Positions 37,327 to 46,115 of a stretch of DNA of 64,000 bases are shown piece by piece. Position numbers and translations under genes: made by a program. This DNA comes from Streptomyces spiralis. Its GTDB lineage: Bacteria > Actinomycetota > Actinomycetes > Streptomycetales > Streptomycetaceae. Each line of letters opens with the position of its first letter. Position 1 is the first letter of the stretch. The stretch is from positions 1-64,000 of the forward strand of contig NZ_BNBC01000009.1 in assembly GCF_014654675.1 (NCBI RefSeq). Reading direction: 5' to 3'. The notes under the pieces are model-generated. The model did not search any database. It was not told the origin of the DNA and saw only the letters and a program-made list of their open reading frames with translations.

Positions 37327-38211
37327 TCACCCCGCCTTCGCCGGGTCGATCCCGTACAGTGCGGAGGCCGCCCGGGCCTGGGACATGTCGCAGGTCCCCT
37401 GCTCGTCGGCCGGGGCGAGCCACAGCGGCACCAGGCGGGACGCGGTGGACGAGGAGTCCATCCGCAGATAGTGGCAAGTGCCGTCGACGCGCAGCGCGAA
37501 CACGTCCACGCCCCCCCCGGCGGGGCCGCCGGAGACCTCGCTCACGGTGTCCTGCGCGGCGACCAGCCGCTTGTCCCTCAGGAAGTCCACGGCGCCCCGG
37601 GCGGTGTGCGGGTATCCCGCGGTCGTCATCCGCCGGGAGGCGCCGGTGGACTGCTGCGCGAGCAGCGCGCCCATCTGCGCCACGAGGCTGCCCGGCCGGC
37701 CGTCGGACCGTACCGCCGGGCAGTCCACGGCGGCCTTTTTGACGCTGTACGTGCCGACGGCGAAGGTGTAGCGGTAGCAGCGGACCGGATAGGCGTGCGC
37801 GTCGACGGTTCCGGTCTCCGGCGGCACCAGCCCCAGCATCACCGTCATCGTGTGCGTCCTGCCGCCCGGCCCGCCCGGGGTCGTGCCCGAGCTCAGCAGC
37901 ACTCCTCCGTGCGCCTCGGTCTGGGCGACGAGGGTTCCCTCGGTGAACTGTCCTCCGTAGGTCTGTCCCGGCGAGTAGAAACCCACGTTCAGGTCCGCCC
38001 GCAGATCCTCGGCGAGCCGGTCGGCCTGCGCGTCGACCGCCGCCGTGTCCTCGGCGGTCACCCTCTGGTACGCCAGCGTGCCCCCCACGCCGCCTGCCCC
38101 GGCCACCAGCGCGGTCAGCACGAACAGCAGCCCGCGGACCAGAGGCCCGCGCCGCCGCTGTTCCGCGTGGGGCCGCCCGTCGGAGCGGGCCTCCGTCACA
38201 TCTGCGGCCAC
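37327..38211 (-). CDS. Membrane-anchored protein of unknown function
   Basis: About 294 residues. A cytoplasmic basic start is followed by one helix (GLLFVLTALVAGAGGVGGTLAY) and a long extracytoplasmic part with several Cys and the segment VRCYRYTFAVGTYS. No family is recognised. Start is ambiguous: GTG at 38211 has GGGAGAGG just upstream, while a GTG at 38241 (10 residues longer) lies inside a 12-bp inverted repeat. It is 155 bp upstream of the copper-protein gene on the same strand. Confidence 0.65.
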   Translation of the reverse strand: MAADVTEARSDGRPHAEQRRRGPLVRGLLFVLTALVAGAGGVGGTLAYQRVTAEDTAAVDAQADRLAEDLRADLNVGFYSPGQTYGGQFTEGTLVAQTEAHGGVLLSSGTTPGGPGGRTHTMTVMLGLVPPETGTVDAHAYPVRCYRYTFAVGTYSVKKAAVDCPAVRSDGRPGSLVAQMGALLAQQSTGASRRMTTAGYPHTARGAVDFLRDKRLVAAQDTVSEVSGGPAGGGVDVFALRVDGTCHYLRMDSSSTASRLVPLWLAPADEQGTCDMSQARAASALYGIDPAKAG

Positions 38212-38220
38212 GTCACCTCT

Positions 38221-38252
38221 CCCGTCGGCAGGACGTCTCACCTGCCGACGGG
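38221..38252. repeat. Perfect 12-bp inverted repeat at the head of the membrane-protein gene
   Basis: CCCGTCGGCAGG (38221-38232) pairs with CCTGCCGACGGG (38241-38252) around an 8-nt loop. Its left arm overlaps the ribosome site of the leftward gene (start 38211). It could be an operator, an attenuator or a terminator. It also marks the left edge of the decayed region to the right. Confidence 0.7.
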
Positions 38253-38268
38253 ACGCCCGGATCCCTCG

Positions 38269-39018
38269 ATGCCCGCCGATCCTGCCATTCCCCTCTTCAA
38301 CGCCTGCACGGGGCCGGGAACTTGCCGGTGCGAGCGCAGATGTTGTTCCGCAGGGCCGAGCCGACAGGCGCTGTCGGCGGTCGTGGCGAACGCGGGAATC
38401 GCCGAGGGTGGCCCTTTCGCGACATCGGATCCCGCCTCATGGCGCCGTGTCGTCGACGTCAACCTGACAGGCAGCGCCCAAACGGCACGGGCGTTCCTGC
38501 CCGATCTGACAGTGACGGCGGGTTACTTCCTGCAGATCGCGTCGCTCGCGTCACTCGGAGCCACCCCGATGATGAGCGCCTACTGCGCCTCCAAGGCGGG
38601 CGTGGAAGCCTTCGCGCACGCCCTGCAAGCCGAGGTGGCGCACGAGGGGGTCGCGGTGGGCGTCGCCTATCCCGCCTGGGCGGACACCGACATGATCCGC
38701 GAAGCCGAGGGCTTCGCGGCCCTGCACGAACTGCGCGCCCACATGCCGCCCGGCGTGCGGAACATCCGTCCGGCCGACGTGGTCGCCGCCCGGCTGGCTC
38801 GCGCTGTGGAGCGCCGCAGCACCGCTGTCTACATCCCGGCGTGGCTGCGTCTCCTCCAGCCCCTGCGCTGGGCCCTGCCGCCCGTGGTGCTACGGCTGGC
38901 CCGCCGCGATCTGCCCCGCTGGGACGCCGGGCGGCCGCTGCGCGCCACGGGCAGGCTGGGCGCCGGCGGACGAGCCGACCTCGCCGCGGCGGCACCGGAC
39001 GACGGCCGACCGGGCTGA
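38269..39018 (+). pseudogene. 5'-truncated short-chain dehydrogenase/reductase
   Basis: From about 38373 the frame reads VVANAGIAEGG, then the substrate-site SLASLGAT and the catalytic YCASKAG, and continues with the expected C-terminal half of an SDR. The first about 80 residues, including the TGxxxGxG cofactor loop, are missing; the upstream part of the frame (38269-38372) is unrelated Cys/Pro/Arg-rich sequence. An ATG at 38269 could start a 249-residue product without a cofactor site. The gene therefore appears to be a remnant. It is followed by a transposase fragment. Confidence 0.78.
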
Positions 39019-39060
39019 TCCCCCGCCCACGGCGCCGCAAGCGCCCCACGCCGTCGGGCG

Positions 39061-39280
39061 GGGCGGGCGCTGCCCGGAGCAGTCCACGACATCAGGGCCG
39101 CGCGAACCCACGGCATCATCGACGCCCCGGAGGGGGACGCCGTCCGCCGGTCAGCAGGCCGTCAACCGCTCGCACGCGAAGATCCGCGCGCTCGTCGAGC
39201 AGGCCAGGGCCGCCCTGAAGACCTGCCAAGGGCGTCCCTCCGGACCTTCGAAACCCCTGCCGACCTGCAAATCCTGCTAG
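39061..39280 (+). pseudogene. Transposase remnant (IS5-type C-terminal end, frameshifted)
   Basis: In one frame (from 39061) the sequence reads ALPGAVHDIRAARTHGIIDA, and in the next frame from about 39143 it reads SAGQQAVNRSHAKIRALVEQARAALK, ending at TAG (39278-39280). These phrases are familiar from DDE transposases of IS5-like elements, where they lie in order near the C-terminus. Between them the DDE-Asp region (ADKG) is missing and the frame shifts. No terminal inverted repeats were found. The TAG overlaps the stop codon of the convergent acyl-CoA dehydrogenase gene. Confidence 0.72.
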
Positions 39281-40434
39281 GGAAGGTTCCTTGCCATCAC
39301 GATCCGCTGAACCTGGTTCGTGCCCTCGTAGATCTGGGTGATCTTGGCGTCGCGCATCATGCGCTCCACCGGGTAGTCGCGGGTGTAGCCGTAGCCGCCG
39401 AGGAGCTGGACGGCGTCGGTGGTGACCTCCATGGCGACGTCCGAGGCGAAGCACTTGGCGGCGGCGCCCTGGTAGGTGAGGTCGGCGTCGCCGCGCTCGG
39501 AGGCGGCGGCGGCCTGGTAGGTCAGCGCGCGGGCGGCCGAGATCTTCATGGCCATGTCGGCGAGCATGAACTGGATGCCCTGGAAGTCGGCGATCGGCTT
39601 GCCGAACTGCTTGCGCTCCTTGACGTAGCCCTTGGCGTAGTCGAGAGCCCCCTGGGCGATGCCCAGGGCCTGGGCGGCGATGGTGATGCGGGTGTGGTCC
39701 AGGGTCTTCATCGCCGTGGCGAAGCCGGTGCCCTCCTCGCCGATCATGCGGTCGGCGGGGATGCGCACGTTGTCGAGGTAGACCTCGCGGGTCGGGGAGC
39801 CCTTGATGCCGAGCTTCTTCTCCGGGGCGCCGAAGGAGACGCCCGGGTCGGACTTCTCGACGACGAAGGCGCTGATGCCCTTGGAGCGCTTCTCGGGGTC
39901 GGTGACCGCCATCACCGTGTAGTACTCGGAGACGCCCGCGTTGGTGATCCAGCGCTTGACGCCGTTGAGCACGTAGTGGTCGCCGTCGCGGACCGCCTTG
40001 GTCTTCATGCCGGCCGCGTCGGAGCCCGCGTCCGGCTCGGAGAGGCAGTACGAGAACATCCCGTTGCCCTTGGCGAGCGGGGCCATGTACCGCTTCTTCA
40101 GGTCCTCGGAGCCGGACAGCAGCACCGGCAGGGAGCCCAGCTTGTTCACCGCGGGGATCAGCGAGGAGGACGCGCAGACACGGGCCACCTCCTCGATCAC
40201 GATGACCGTCGCGAGGGCGTCCGCGCCCGCGCCGCCGTACTCCTCGGGAACGTGCACGGCGTGCAGGTCGTTGGCGACCAGTGCCTCCAGGGCCTCCTGC
40301 GGGAAGCGGGCCTCCTCGTCCACCGCGGCGGCGTACGGCGCGATCTTCGCCTCGGCCAGCGAGCGGATGGCGTCGCGGAGCATGTCGTGCTCCTCGGACG
40401 GGCGGTACAGGTCGAAATCAGCCGATCCGGCCAA
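39277..40434 (-). CDS. Acyl-CoA dehydrogenase
   Basis: A 385-residue flavoenzyme of the short/branched-chain acyl-CoA dehydrogenase family. The signatures YCLSEPDAGSDAAG (FAD/acyl site) and QLLGGYGYTRDYPVERMMRDAKI are present; IYEGTNQVQR near the C-terminus contains the catalytic Glu. Position next to purE/purK and GtrA matches mycobacterial fadE25. Start is TTG at 40434, with GAGAG about 9 bp upstream. It is divergent from the UDP-glucose dehydrogenase gene and ends within the transposase scar. Confidence 0.92.
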   Translation of the reverse strand: MAGSADFDLYRPSEEHDMLRDAIRSLAEAKIAPYAAAVDEEARFPQEALEALVANDLHAVHVPEEYGGAGADALATVIVIEEVARVCASSSLIPAVNKLGSLPVLLSGSEDLKKRYMAPLAKGNGMFSYCLSEPDAGSDAAGMKTKAVRDGDHYVLNGVKRWITNAGVSEYYTVMAVTDPEKRSKGISAFVVEKSDPGVSFGAPEKKLGIKGSPTREVYLDNVRIPADRMIGEEGTGFATAMKTLDHTRITIAAQALGIAQGALDYAKGYVKERKQFGKPIADFQGIQFMLADMAMKISAARALTYQAAAASERGDADLTYQGAAAKCFASDVAMEVTTDAVQLLGGYGYTRDYPVERMMRDAKITQIYEGTNQVQRIVMARNLP

Positions 40435-40468
40435 GGTCTCTCACGCTCCAAAGCGACCAGTGTGACGC

Positions 40469-40486
40469 TAACTACCGTTAAGTAAC
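40469..40486. promoter_or_regulatory. TAAC/GTTA operator-like motif upstream of acyl-CoA dehydrogenase
   Basis: TAAC-N4-GTTA-N2-TAAC at 40469-40486 forms two overlapping inverted pairs 35 bp before the acyl-CoA dehydrogenase start, in the divergent gap with the UDP-glucose dehydrogenase gene. It is short and AT-rich compared with the surroundings, which suits a regulator of lipid degradation. No regulator can be named from this. Confidence 0.4.
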
Positions 40487-40619
40487 CCGAATTTTAGGTG
40501 CCTGCCCGCGCAAGTGATACGTGAGCTTGGCGACAGCAGGGACATTGCCCGTCGATGGGCTTGCGCATACCCCCGATATGCTCGGGCAGCGCATCACCCT
40601 CGTCCCTCCTGGAGCATCC

Positions 40620-41963
40620 ATGAGCCTCAAGATCACCGTGATCGGCACCGGCTATCTCGGCGCGACGCACGCCGCGGCCATGGCCGAGCTGGGGTTCGAG
40701 GTGCTGGGCCTGGACGTCGTCCCCGAGAAGATCGAGATGCTGCAGCGGGGCGAGGTCCCGATGTACGAGCCCGGTCTGGAGGAGCTGCTGCGCAAGCACG
40801 TGGCCGGTATCGAGGGCTCCAGCGGGCGGCTGCGCTTCACCCGGGACTGGGCGGAGGTGGGCGCTTTCGGCGACGTCCACTTCGTCTGTGTGAACACCCC
40901 GCAGAAGCACGGCGAGTACGCCTGCGACATGTCCTACGTCGACTCCGCGGTCGCCTCGCTCGCCCCGCATCTGACCGGGTCCGCGCTGGTCGTCGGCAAG
41001 TCGACGGTGCCGGTCGGATCGGCGGACCGGCTGGCCCGGACGATCGCCGAGCTGGCGCCCGCGGGCGAGGACGCCGAGCTGGCCTGGAACCCGGAGTTCC
41101 TGCGCGAGGGCTTCGCCGTCCAGGACACGCTGCACCCGGACCGGATCGTGGTCGGGGTGCGCAGCGAGCGGGCGGAGAAGCTGCTGCGCGAGGTGTACGC
41201 CACGCCGATCGGCGAGGGCTCGCCCTTCGTCGTCACCGACTTCCCCACCGCCGAGCTGGTGAAGACCTCCGCGAACTCCTTCCTGGCCACCAAGATCTCC
41301 TTCATCAACGCGATGGCGGAGGTGTGCGAGGCCGCCGGCGGCGACGTCGCCAAGCTGGCGGAGGCGATCGGGTACGACGACCGGATCGGGAAGAAGTTCC
41401 TGCGCGCGGGGATCGGCTTCGGCGGCGGCTGCCTGCCCAAGGACATCCGCGCCTTCATGGCGCGCGCCGGTGAGCTGGGTGCCGACCAGGCGCTGACCTT
41501 CCTGCGCGAGATCGACTCGATCAACATGCGCCAGCGCGGGCAGATGGTGGAGCTGGCCCGGCAGGCGCTGGGCGGCGGACCGTTCCTCGGCAAGCGGGTC
41601 GCGGTGCTCGGTGCCACCTTCAAGCCCGACTCGGACGACGTACGCGACTCGCCCGCCCTCAACGTGGCCGGGCAGATCCATCTCCAGGGTGGCCAGGTCA
41701 CCGTCTACGACCCCAAGGGGATGGAGAACGCCCGGCGCGTCTTCCCGACGCTGGGGTACGCCGAGTCCGCGCTGGAGGCGGTCCGGGGCGCCGACGTGGT
41801 GCTGCACCTGACCGAGTGGCGCGAGTTCCGCGAGCTGGACCCGGCCGAGCTGGGCGAGGCCGTCTCCTCCCGTCTGGTCCTCGACGGCCGCAACGCGCTG
41901 GACCCGGAACTGTGGCGGCGGGCCGGATGGACGTACCGGGCGATGGGTCGCCCGACGGCCTGA
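40620..41963 (+). CDS. UDP-glucose 6-dehydrogenase
   Basis: A 447-residue NAD-dependent enzyme making UDP-glucuronate. The Rossmann motif VIGTGYLGATHAAAM (about 6-20), FLREGFAVQD, GFGGGCLPKD (catalytic Cys) and the C-terminal VLGATFKPDSDDVRDSPA are all present. ATG at 40620 with GGAG upstream is preferred to a longer frame. UDP-glucuronate could serve exopolysaccharide or wall glycan; the envelope gene context fits. GDP-mannose dehydrogenase activity is possible because the families are close. Confidence 0.9.
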   Translation: MSLKITVIGTGYLGATHAAAMAELGFEVLGLDVVPEKIEMLQRGEVPMYEPGLEELLRKHVAGIEGSSGRLRFTRDWAEVGAFGDVHFVCVNTPQKHGEYACDMSYVDSAVASLAPHLTGSALVVGKSTVPVGSADRLARTIAELAPAGEDAELAWNPEFLREGFAVQDTLHPDRIVVGVRSERAEKLLREVYATPIGEGSPFVVTDFPTAELVKTSANSFLATKISFINAMAEVCEAAGGDVAKLAEAIGYDDRIGKKFLRAGIGFGGGCLPKDIRAFMARAGELGADQALTFLREIDSINMRQRGQMVELARQALGGGPFLGKRVAVLGATFKPDSDDVRDSPALNVAGQIHLQGGQVTVYDPKGMENARRVFPTLGYAESALEAVRGADVVLHLTEWREFRELDPAELGEAVSSRLVLDGRNALDPELWRRAGWTYRAMGRPTA

Positions 41964-41977
41964 GCCGTACGCGCAGC

Positions 41978-42022
41978 CGAACGACCGGCCTCGTCGAACG
42001 ACCGGCTCGTCGAACGACCGGC
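41978..42022. repeat. Three-copy CGAACGACCGGC repeat
   Basis: Copies at 41978-41989, 41995-42006 and 42011-42022, at 16-17 bp spacing, lie just after the UDP-glucose dehydrogenase gene and before the terminator. Confidence 0.55.
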
Positions 42023-42046
42023 TCAAACAACCGGCCCATAGGAGGC

Positions 42047-42087
42047 GACGCCGGTTCGGCCGAGGCTCAGTCGGCCGAACCGGCGTC
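42047..42087. terminator. Bidirectional terminator between the UDP-glucose dehydrogenase and CGNR genes
   Basis: A perfect 17-bp stem (GACGCCGGTTCGGCCGA and its complement) and a 7-nt loop lie between convergent genes ending at 41963 and 42142. Confidence 0.85.
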
Positions 42088-42141
42088 TTCCCGCATTCTG
42101 CACCATCCGCCTGGGCGCCACCCGTACCAGCGGAGCGAGGG

Positions 42142-42648
42142 TCACGGCGCCTTGGCGCGATACCGGCGCATCTTCGCGCGTGCCCCGCACACCTGCATCG
42201 AGCACCAGCGCCCGCGGCCGGCCGGGCTGCGGTCGTAGTACGCCCAGTGGCAGGTGACCGCCTCGCAGGCCTTCAGCCGGGTCCAGGTGCCGGCGACCAG
42301 CGCCTCGGCCACAGCGGCCGCGACACGGGAGGTCAGGGTGGTGGCGCCGGCGGGGGCGAGGGCCGCGGAGCCGTCCTGGGCGTCGATCGCGACCAACAGC
42401 GGGGCGCGCGCCAGCAGCTCGCCCAGGGGGGTCACCTCACGGTGCGGCGGGTGCCCGGCGTGGGCGAGCAGCGTGGCCCGCAGGGACTCGCGCAGCTCGC
42501 GTGCGGCCGGCAGTTCGGCCTCGGCGATCCCGAAGCGCTCCCGGACGTCCGGTGAGTCGAGCGAGTCGCCGCCCGACTCCAGGTCCAGTGTGTTCACCAG
42601 GGACTCGACCAGCGCCAGGCCCGCGGGCGCGGCCGATCTCTCACTCAT
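42142..42648 (-). CDS. CGNR-type zinc-finger/ABATE-domain protein
   Basis: A 168-residue protein. The C-terminal zinc-finger part has CEAVTCHWAYYDRSP followed by GRGRWCSMQVCGARAKMRRYR. It fits the CGNR family, but the signature reads CGAR in place of CGNR. The N-terminal part corresponds to an ABATE-type domain. Such proteins are presumed transcriptional regulators. ATG at 42648 is chosen. It is divergent from the glyoxalase-like gene, and the gap between them holds a symmetric operator-like array, so it may control itself and its neighbour. Confidence 0.78.
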   Translation of the reverse strand: MSERSAAPAGLALVESLVNTLDLESGGDSLDSPDVRERFGIAEAELPAARELRESLRATLLAHAGHPPHREVTPLGELLARAPLLVAIDAQDGSAALAPAGATTLTSRVAAAVAEALVAGTWTRLKACEAVTCHWAYYDRSPAGRGRWCSMQVCGARAKMRRYRAKAP

Positions 42649-42681
42649 GGCTGCGACGGTACCTCGAAAAGCTGTTGCGCC

Positions 42682-42741
42682 GTTACCGGCCATGGGGGAG
42701 CATGCGGTAACCGTTACCGGTTATCCGGTTCTACGGGTAAC
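42682..42741. promoter_or_regulatory. Four-site GGTAAC/GTTACC array in a divergent promoter region
   Basis: GTTACC occurs at 42682-42687 and 42713-42718. GGTAAC occurs at 42706-42711 and 42736-42741. The inner pair makes a 15-bp palindrome CGGTAAC-C-GTTACCG (42705-42719). Like-oriented sites repeat at 30-31 bp, about three helical turns. The region lies between the CGNR-type gene (start 42648) and the glyoxalase-like gene (start 42764). A dimeric regulator is strongly suggested. Confidence 0.65.
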
Positions 42742-42763
42742 CAGTACTCCTCGGGAGGAAGTC

Positions 42764-43123
42764 ATGGCTCTCGCCAAGCTGGGTGTCGTCGTCCTGGACT
42801 GTCCCGAGCCGCGCGCGCTCGCCGGTTTCTACGCCGAGGTGCTCGGCGGGACGGTGGAGGGCGAGGGCGACTGGGTGGACCTGAAGGTGCCGGGCGGTCC
42901 GTCGCTGGCGTTCCAGGCGGCGCCCGGGCACGTGCCGCCGAAGTGGCCGCGGTCCGACCGCTCGCAGCAGTTCCACCTGGACCTTGTGGTGGAGGACCTG
43001 GACGCGGCGGAGAAGGGCGTCCTCGCGCTCGGCGCGGAGCCGCTGGACGCGACGGACCGCACCCGCACCTTCCGGGTCTACGCCGACCCCGCCGGCCACC
43101 CGTTCTGCCTGTGCGCCTGCTGA
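42764..43123 (+). CDS. Glyoxalase/VOC-family protein
   Basis: A 119-residue soluble protein with the vicinal-oxygen-chelate fold: GVVVLDCPEPRALAGFYAEVLGG at the start and DPAGHPFCLC at the end. Metal ligand candidates are His and Glu/Asp in FHLDLVVED. The substrate cannot be predicted; relatives are often resistance or small-molecule enzymes. The start at ATG 42764 has GGGAGGAA 5 bp upstream. Divergent from the CGNR-type regulator and probably controlled through the shared array. Confidence 0.85.
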   Translation: MALAKLGVVVLDCPEPRALAGFYAEVLGGTVEGEGDWVDLKVPGGPSLAFQAAPGHVPPKWPRSDRSQQFHLDLVVEDLDAAEKGVLALGAEPLDATDRTRTFRVYADPAGHPFCLCAC

Positions 43124-43219
43124 GCAGCGCTCGTCAGTCGCTGTATCGGTAGCGGGCACCGCCCGTCAAGGCACCGAGTTCTTCCGGTCTTCCCTGGTCG
43201 TGCCGAGGGCTGCACCGCT

Positions 43220-43263
43220 GGTACCGGAAAACGGGACCGTCGAGGTATCCGTTTTCCGGTACC
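43220..43263. terminator. Bidirectional terminator between glyoxalase and dipeptidase genes
   Basis: A perfect 15-bp inverted repeat (GGTACCGGAAAACGG / CCGTTTTCCGGTACC) with a 14-nt loop lies between convergent genes ending at 43123 and 43268. On each strand the far arm carries a T-run, making it close to a classical terminator. Confidence 0.8.
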
Positions 43264-43267
43264 CGGC

Positions 43268-44455
43268 TCAGCCGTCCAGTTCCTCGATCGTCGCGTTGGA
43301 CGGTCCCCGTGTGGCGCGCAGGTCGCGGGAGACGTCCTCTGCGGCGCCGAGCACGCGTACCGCGTTCTGCCAGGTCAGCTTGGCCAGGTCGGAACGGGAC
43401 CAGCCGCGGTCCAGCAGCTCGGCGATCAGGTTGGGGTAGCCGGAGACGTCGCCCAGACCGTCGGGGGTGAAGGCCGTGCCGTCGTAGTCGCCGCCGATGC
43501 CGAGGTGGTCGATGCCGGCGACCTCGCGCATGTGGTCCAGGTGGTCGGCGACCGTGGCGGCCGTGGCGATGGGGCGGGGGTTCGACTCCTCGAAGGCCCG
43601 GTGGACCTTCATGGCCTCCTCCGTGGTGTCCAGGTGGTGGAAGCCGTGCGCCCGCATGTTCTCGTCGGCCGCGGCCGTCCAGTCGACGGCTGCCTGGAGG
43701 ACGAACTTCGGTACGAACGTCACCATGGCCATGCCGCCGTTGACGGGCAGGCGTTCGAGGACGTCGTCGGGGATGTTGCGGGGATGGTCGCACACGGCCC
43801 GGGAGGAGGAGTGGGAGAAGATCACCGGGGCGTCCGAGGTGTCCAGCGCGTCCCGCATGGTCGTCGCGGCCACGTGGGAGAGGTCCACGAGCATGCCCAG
43901 GCGGTTCATCTCCCGGACCACCTCGCGGCCGAACGCCGACAGTCCGCCCACGCCCGGCTCGTCCGTCGCCGAGTCCGCCCACGCCACGTTGTCGTTGTGG
44001 GTGAGCGTCATGTAGCGCACGCCGAGCGCGTACAGACCGCGCAGGGTGCCGAGCGAGTTCGCGATGGAGTGGCCGCCCTCCGCGCCCATCAGCGAGGCGA
44101 TACGGCCGTCCGCGCGCGCCGCCTCCATGTCCGCGGCGGTCAGCGCGGGGGCCAGGTCCGCCGGATAGCGGGCGAGCAGCTGCCGTACGCAGTCGATCTG
44201 CTCCAGGGTCGCCGGGACCGGGTCGGGCAGGTCCGCGCGGACGTACACCGACCAGTACTGCGCGCCGACGCCGCCCTCGCGCAGCCGCGGGATGTCGGTG
44301 TGCAGGTGGGCGTTCTGGGCGGCGGCGATGTCGCGGGCGCCGAGGTCGTAGCGGACCTGCTCGCGCAGCGCCCAGGGCAGGTCGTTGTGACCGTCGACGA
44401 CCGGGAACTCGCGCAGCAGGTCCCGGGCTTCCTCGAGGGAGGCCATCGGCGTCAC
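43268..44455 (-). CDS. Membrane-dipeptidase-type (M19) peptidase
   Basis: A 395-residue zinc hydrolase of the renal dipeptidase family. [11 protein letters not shown] near the N-terminus holds the first metal site; [16 protein letters not shown] and [11 protein letters not shown] are later family signatures. Substrates are dipeptides, sometimes with D-residues. There is no signal peptide, so it is likely cytoplasmic. It is the last gene of the purK-purE operon, with a 4-bp overlap with purE. Starts at ATG 44455. Confidence 0.92.
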   Translation of the reverse strand: MTPMASLEEARDLLREFPVVDGHNDLPWALREQVRYDLGARDIAAAQNAHLHTDIPRLREGGVGAQYWSVYVRADLPDPVPATLEQIDCVRQLLARYPADLAPALTAADMEAARADGRIASLMGAEGGHSIANSLGTLRGLYALGVRYMTLTHNDNVAWADSATDEPGVGGLSAFGREVVREMNRLGMLVDLSHVAATTMRDALDTSDAPVIFSHSSSRAVCDHPRNIPDDVLERLPVNGGMAMVTFVPKFVLQAAVDWTAAADENMRAHGFHHLDTTEEAMKVHRAFEESNPRPIATAATVADHLDHMREVAGIDHLGIGGDYDGTAFTPDGLGDVSGYPNLIAELLDRGWSRSDLAKLTWQNAVRVLGAAEDVSRDLRATRGPSNATIEELDG

Positions 44456-44979
44456 TTCCCCGTGCCGAAGCCGAAGCCGCCGGCGCCCTCGACCTTGGCG
44501 CGCAGCCGCTTGCCCTTCTCGGTGGCCTGGTCGTTGAGGTCCTGCTGGAACTCCCGCATCCGGCCGAGGAGCTCCTCGTCGTGGGCGGCGAGGATCCGGG
44601 CGGCGAGCAGGCCCGCGTTGCGGGCGCCGCCGACCGAGACCGTCGCGACCGGCACGCCGGCCGGCATCTGCACGATCGACAGCAGCGAGTCCATGCCGTC
44701 CAGGTACTTCAGCGGGACGGGCACGCCGATCACCGGCAGCGGGGTGACGGAGGCCAGCATGCCGGGCAGGTGGGCGGCGCCGCCCGCGCCCGCGATGATC
44801 ACCTTCAGTCCGCGCTCCGCCGCGTGCTCGCCATAGGTGATCATCTCGCGGGGCATGCGGTGCGCGGAGACGACGTCCACCTCGTAGGAGATCTCGAACT
44901 CGTCGAGCGCCTTGGCGGCGGCCTCCATGACGGGCCAGTCGGAGTCCGACCCCATGACGATGCCAACAACGGGGCTCAT
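44452..44979 (-). CDS. purE: N5-carboxyaminoimidazole ribonucleotide mutase
   Basis: A 175-residue enzyme that converts N5-CAIR to CAIR in purine synthesis. [22 protein letters not shown] and [11 protein letters not shown] are the substrate-binding motifs. ATG at 44979 overlaps purK by 4 bp, and its own end overlaps the dipeptidase start by 4 bp, so the three genes are translationally coupled. Confidence 0.97.
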   Translation of the reverse strand: MSPVVGIVMGSDSDWPVMEAAAKALDEFEISYEVDVVSAHRMPREMITYGEHAAERGLKVIIAGAGGAAHLPGMLASVTPLPVIGVPVPLKYLDGMDSLLSIVQMPAGVPVATVSVGGARNAGLLAARILAAHDEELLGRMREFQQDLNDQATEKGKRLRAKVEGAGGFGFGTGK

Positions 44980-46115
44980 TCGGTGATCGTGCCTCTCAGG
45001 TATCCGGCTGCGTGACGGGCGCGCTCCAGCACGTCGTCCAGGTCGTCGCCGTAGGTGTTGACGTGTCCGACCTTGCGGCCGGGCTTCACGTCCTTGCCGT
45101 ACATGTGGATCTTGAGCTGGGGGTCGCGGGCCATGCAGTGCAGGTACGCGGAGTACATGTCGGGGTAGTCGCCGCCGAGGACGTTGACCATGACCGTCCA
45201 CTCGGCGCGCGGGCGCGGGTCGCCCAGCGGCAGGTCGAGGACGGCGCGGACGTGGTTGGCGAACTGGGACGTGATCGCCCCGTCCTGGGTCCAGTGGCCC
45301 GAGTTGTGCGGGCGCATCGCCAGCTCGTTGACGAGGATGCGGCCGTCGCGGGTCTGGAACAGCTCGACGGCGAGGTGGCCGACGACGCCGAGTTCCTTGG
45401 CGATCCGCAGGGCCATCTCCTCGGCCTGGAGCGCGAGGGTCTCGTCCAGGCCGGGGGCCGGGGCGATGACCGTGTCGCAGACGCCGTTCACCTGCCGGGA
45501 CTCGACCACCGGGTAGGCGACGGCCTGGCCGTGCGGGGAGCGGACGACGTTGGCGGCCAGCTCGCGGACGTAGTCGACCTTCTCCTCGGCGAGGACCGGG
45601 ACGCCCGCCCGGAACGGGTCGGCGGCCTCCTCGGCGGACTCCACGACCCACACGCCCTTGCCGTCGTAGCCGCCGCGGACGGTCTTCAGGACGACCGGGA
45701 AGCCGTCCCCCTCGGCCGCGAAGCGGACGACGTCCTGCGGGTCGGTCACGATGCGGTGCCGTGGGCAGGGCACTCCGATCGCGTCGAGTCTGGCGCGCAT
45801 CACCCCCTTGTCCTGGGCGTGCACCAGCGCGTCGGGGCCGGGGCGCACGGGTATGCCGTCCGCCTCCAGGGCCCTGAGGTGCTCGGTGGGCACGTGCTCG
45901 TGATCGAAGGTGATCACGTCGCATCCGCGCGCGAACTCGCGCAGCGTGTCCAGGTCGCGATAGTCGCCGATGACGACTTCGTTCACGACCTGCGCCGCGG
46001 AGTCCTGAGGAGTGTCACTGAGAAGCTTGAACCTGATGCCCAGCGGGATGCCCGCCTCGTGTGTCATACGAGCGAGCTGGCCACCGCCGACCATGCCGAC
46101 TACCGGGAACGTCAC
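44976..46115 (-). CDS. purK: N5-carboxyaminoimidazole ribonucleotide synthase
   Basis: A 379-residue ATP-grasp enzyme making N5-CAIR from AIR, bicarbonate and ATP. The N-terminal [11 protein letters not shown] and the ATP-grasp core [14 protein letters not shown] and [13 protein letters not shown] are visible. GTG at 46115 starts the conserved [17 protein letters not shown] lies just upstream. First gene of the purK-purE-dipeptidase operon. Confidence 0.96.
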   Translation of the reverse strand: MTFPVVGMVGGGQLARMTHEAGIPLGIRFKLLSDTPQDSAAQVVNEVVIGDYRDLDTLREFARGCDVITFDHEHVPTEHLRALEADGIPVRPGPDALVHAQDKGVMRARLDAIGVPCPRHRIVTDPQDVVRFAAEGDGFPVVLKTVRGGYDGKGVWVVESAEEAADPFRAGVPVLAEEKVDYVRELAANVVRSPHGQAVAYPVVESRQVNGVCDTVIAPAPGLDETLALQAEEMALRIAKELGVVGHLAVELFQTRDGRILVNELAMRPHNSGHWTQDGAITSQFANHVRAVLDLPLGDPRPRAEWTVMVNVLGGDYPDMYSAYLHCMARDPQLKIHMYGKDVKPGRKVGHVNTYGDDLDDVLERARHAAGYLRGTITE

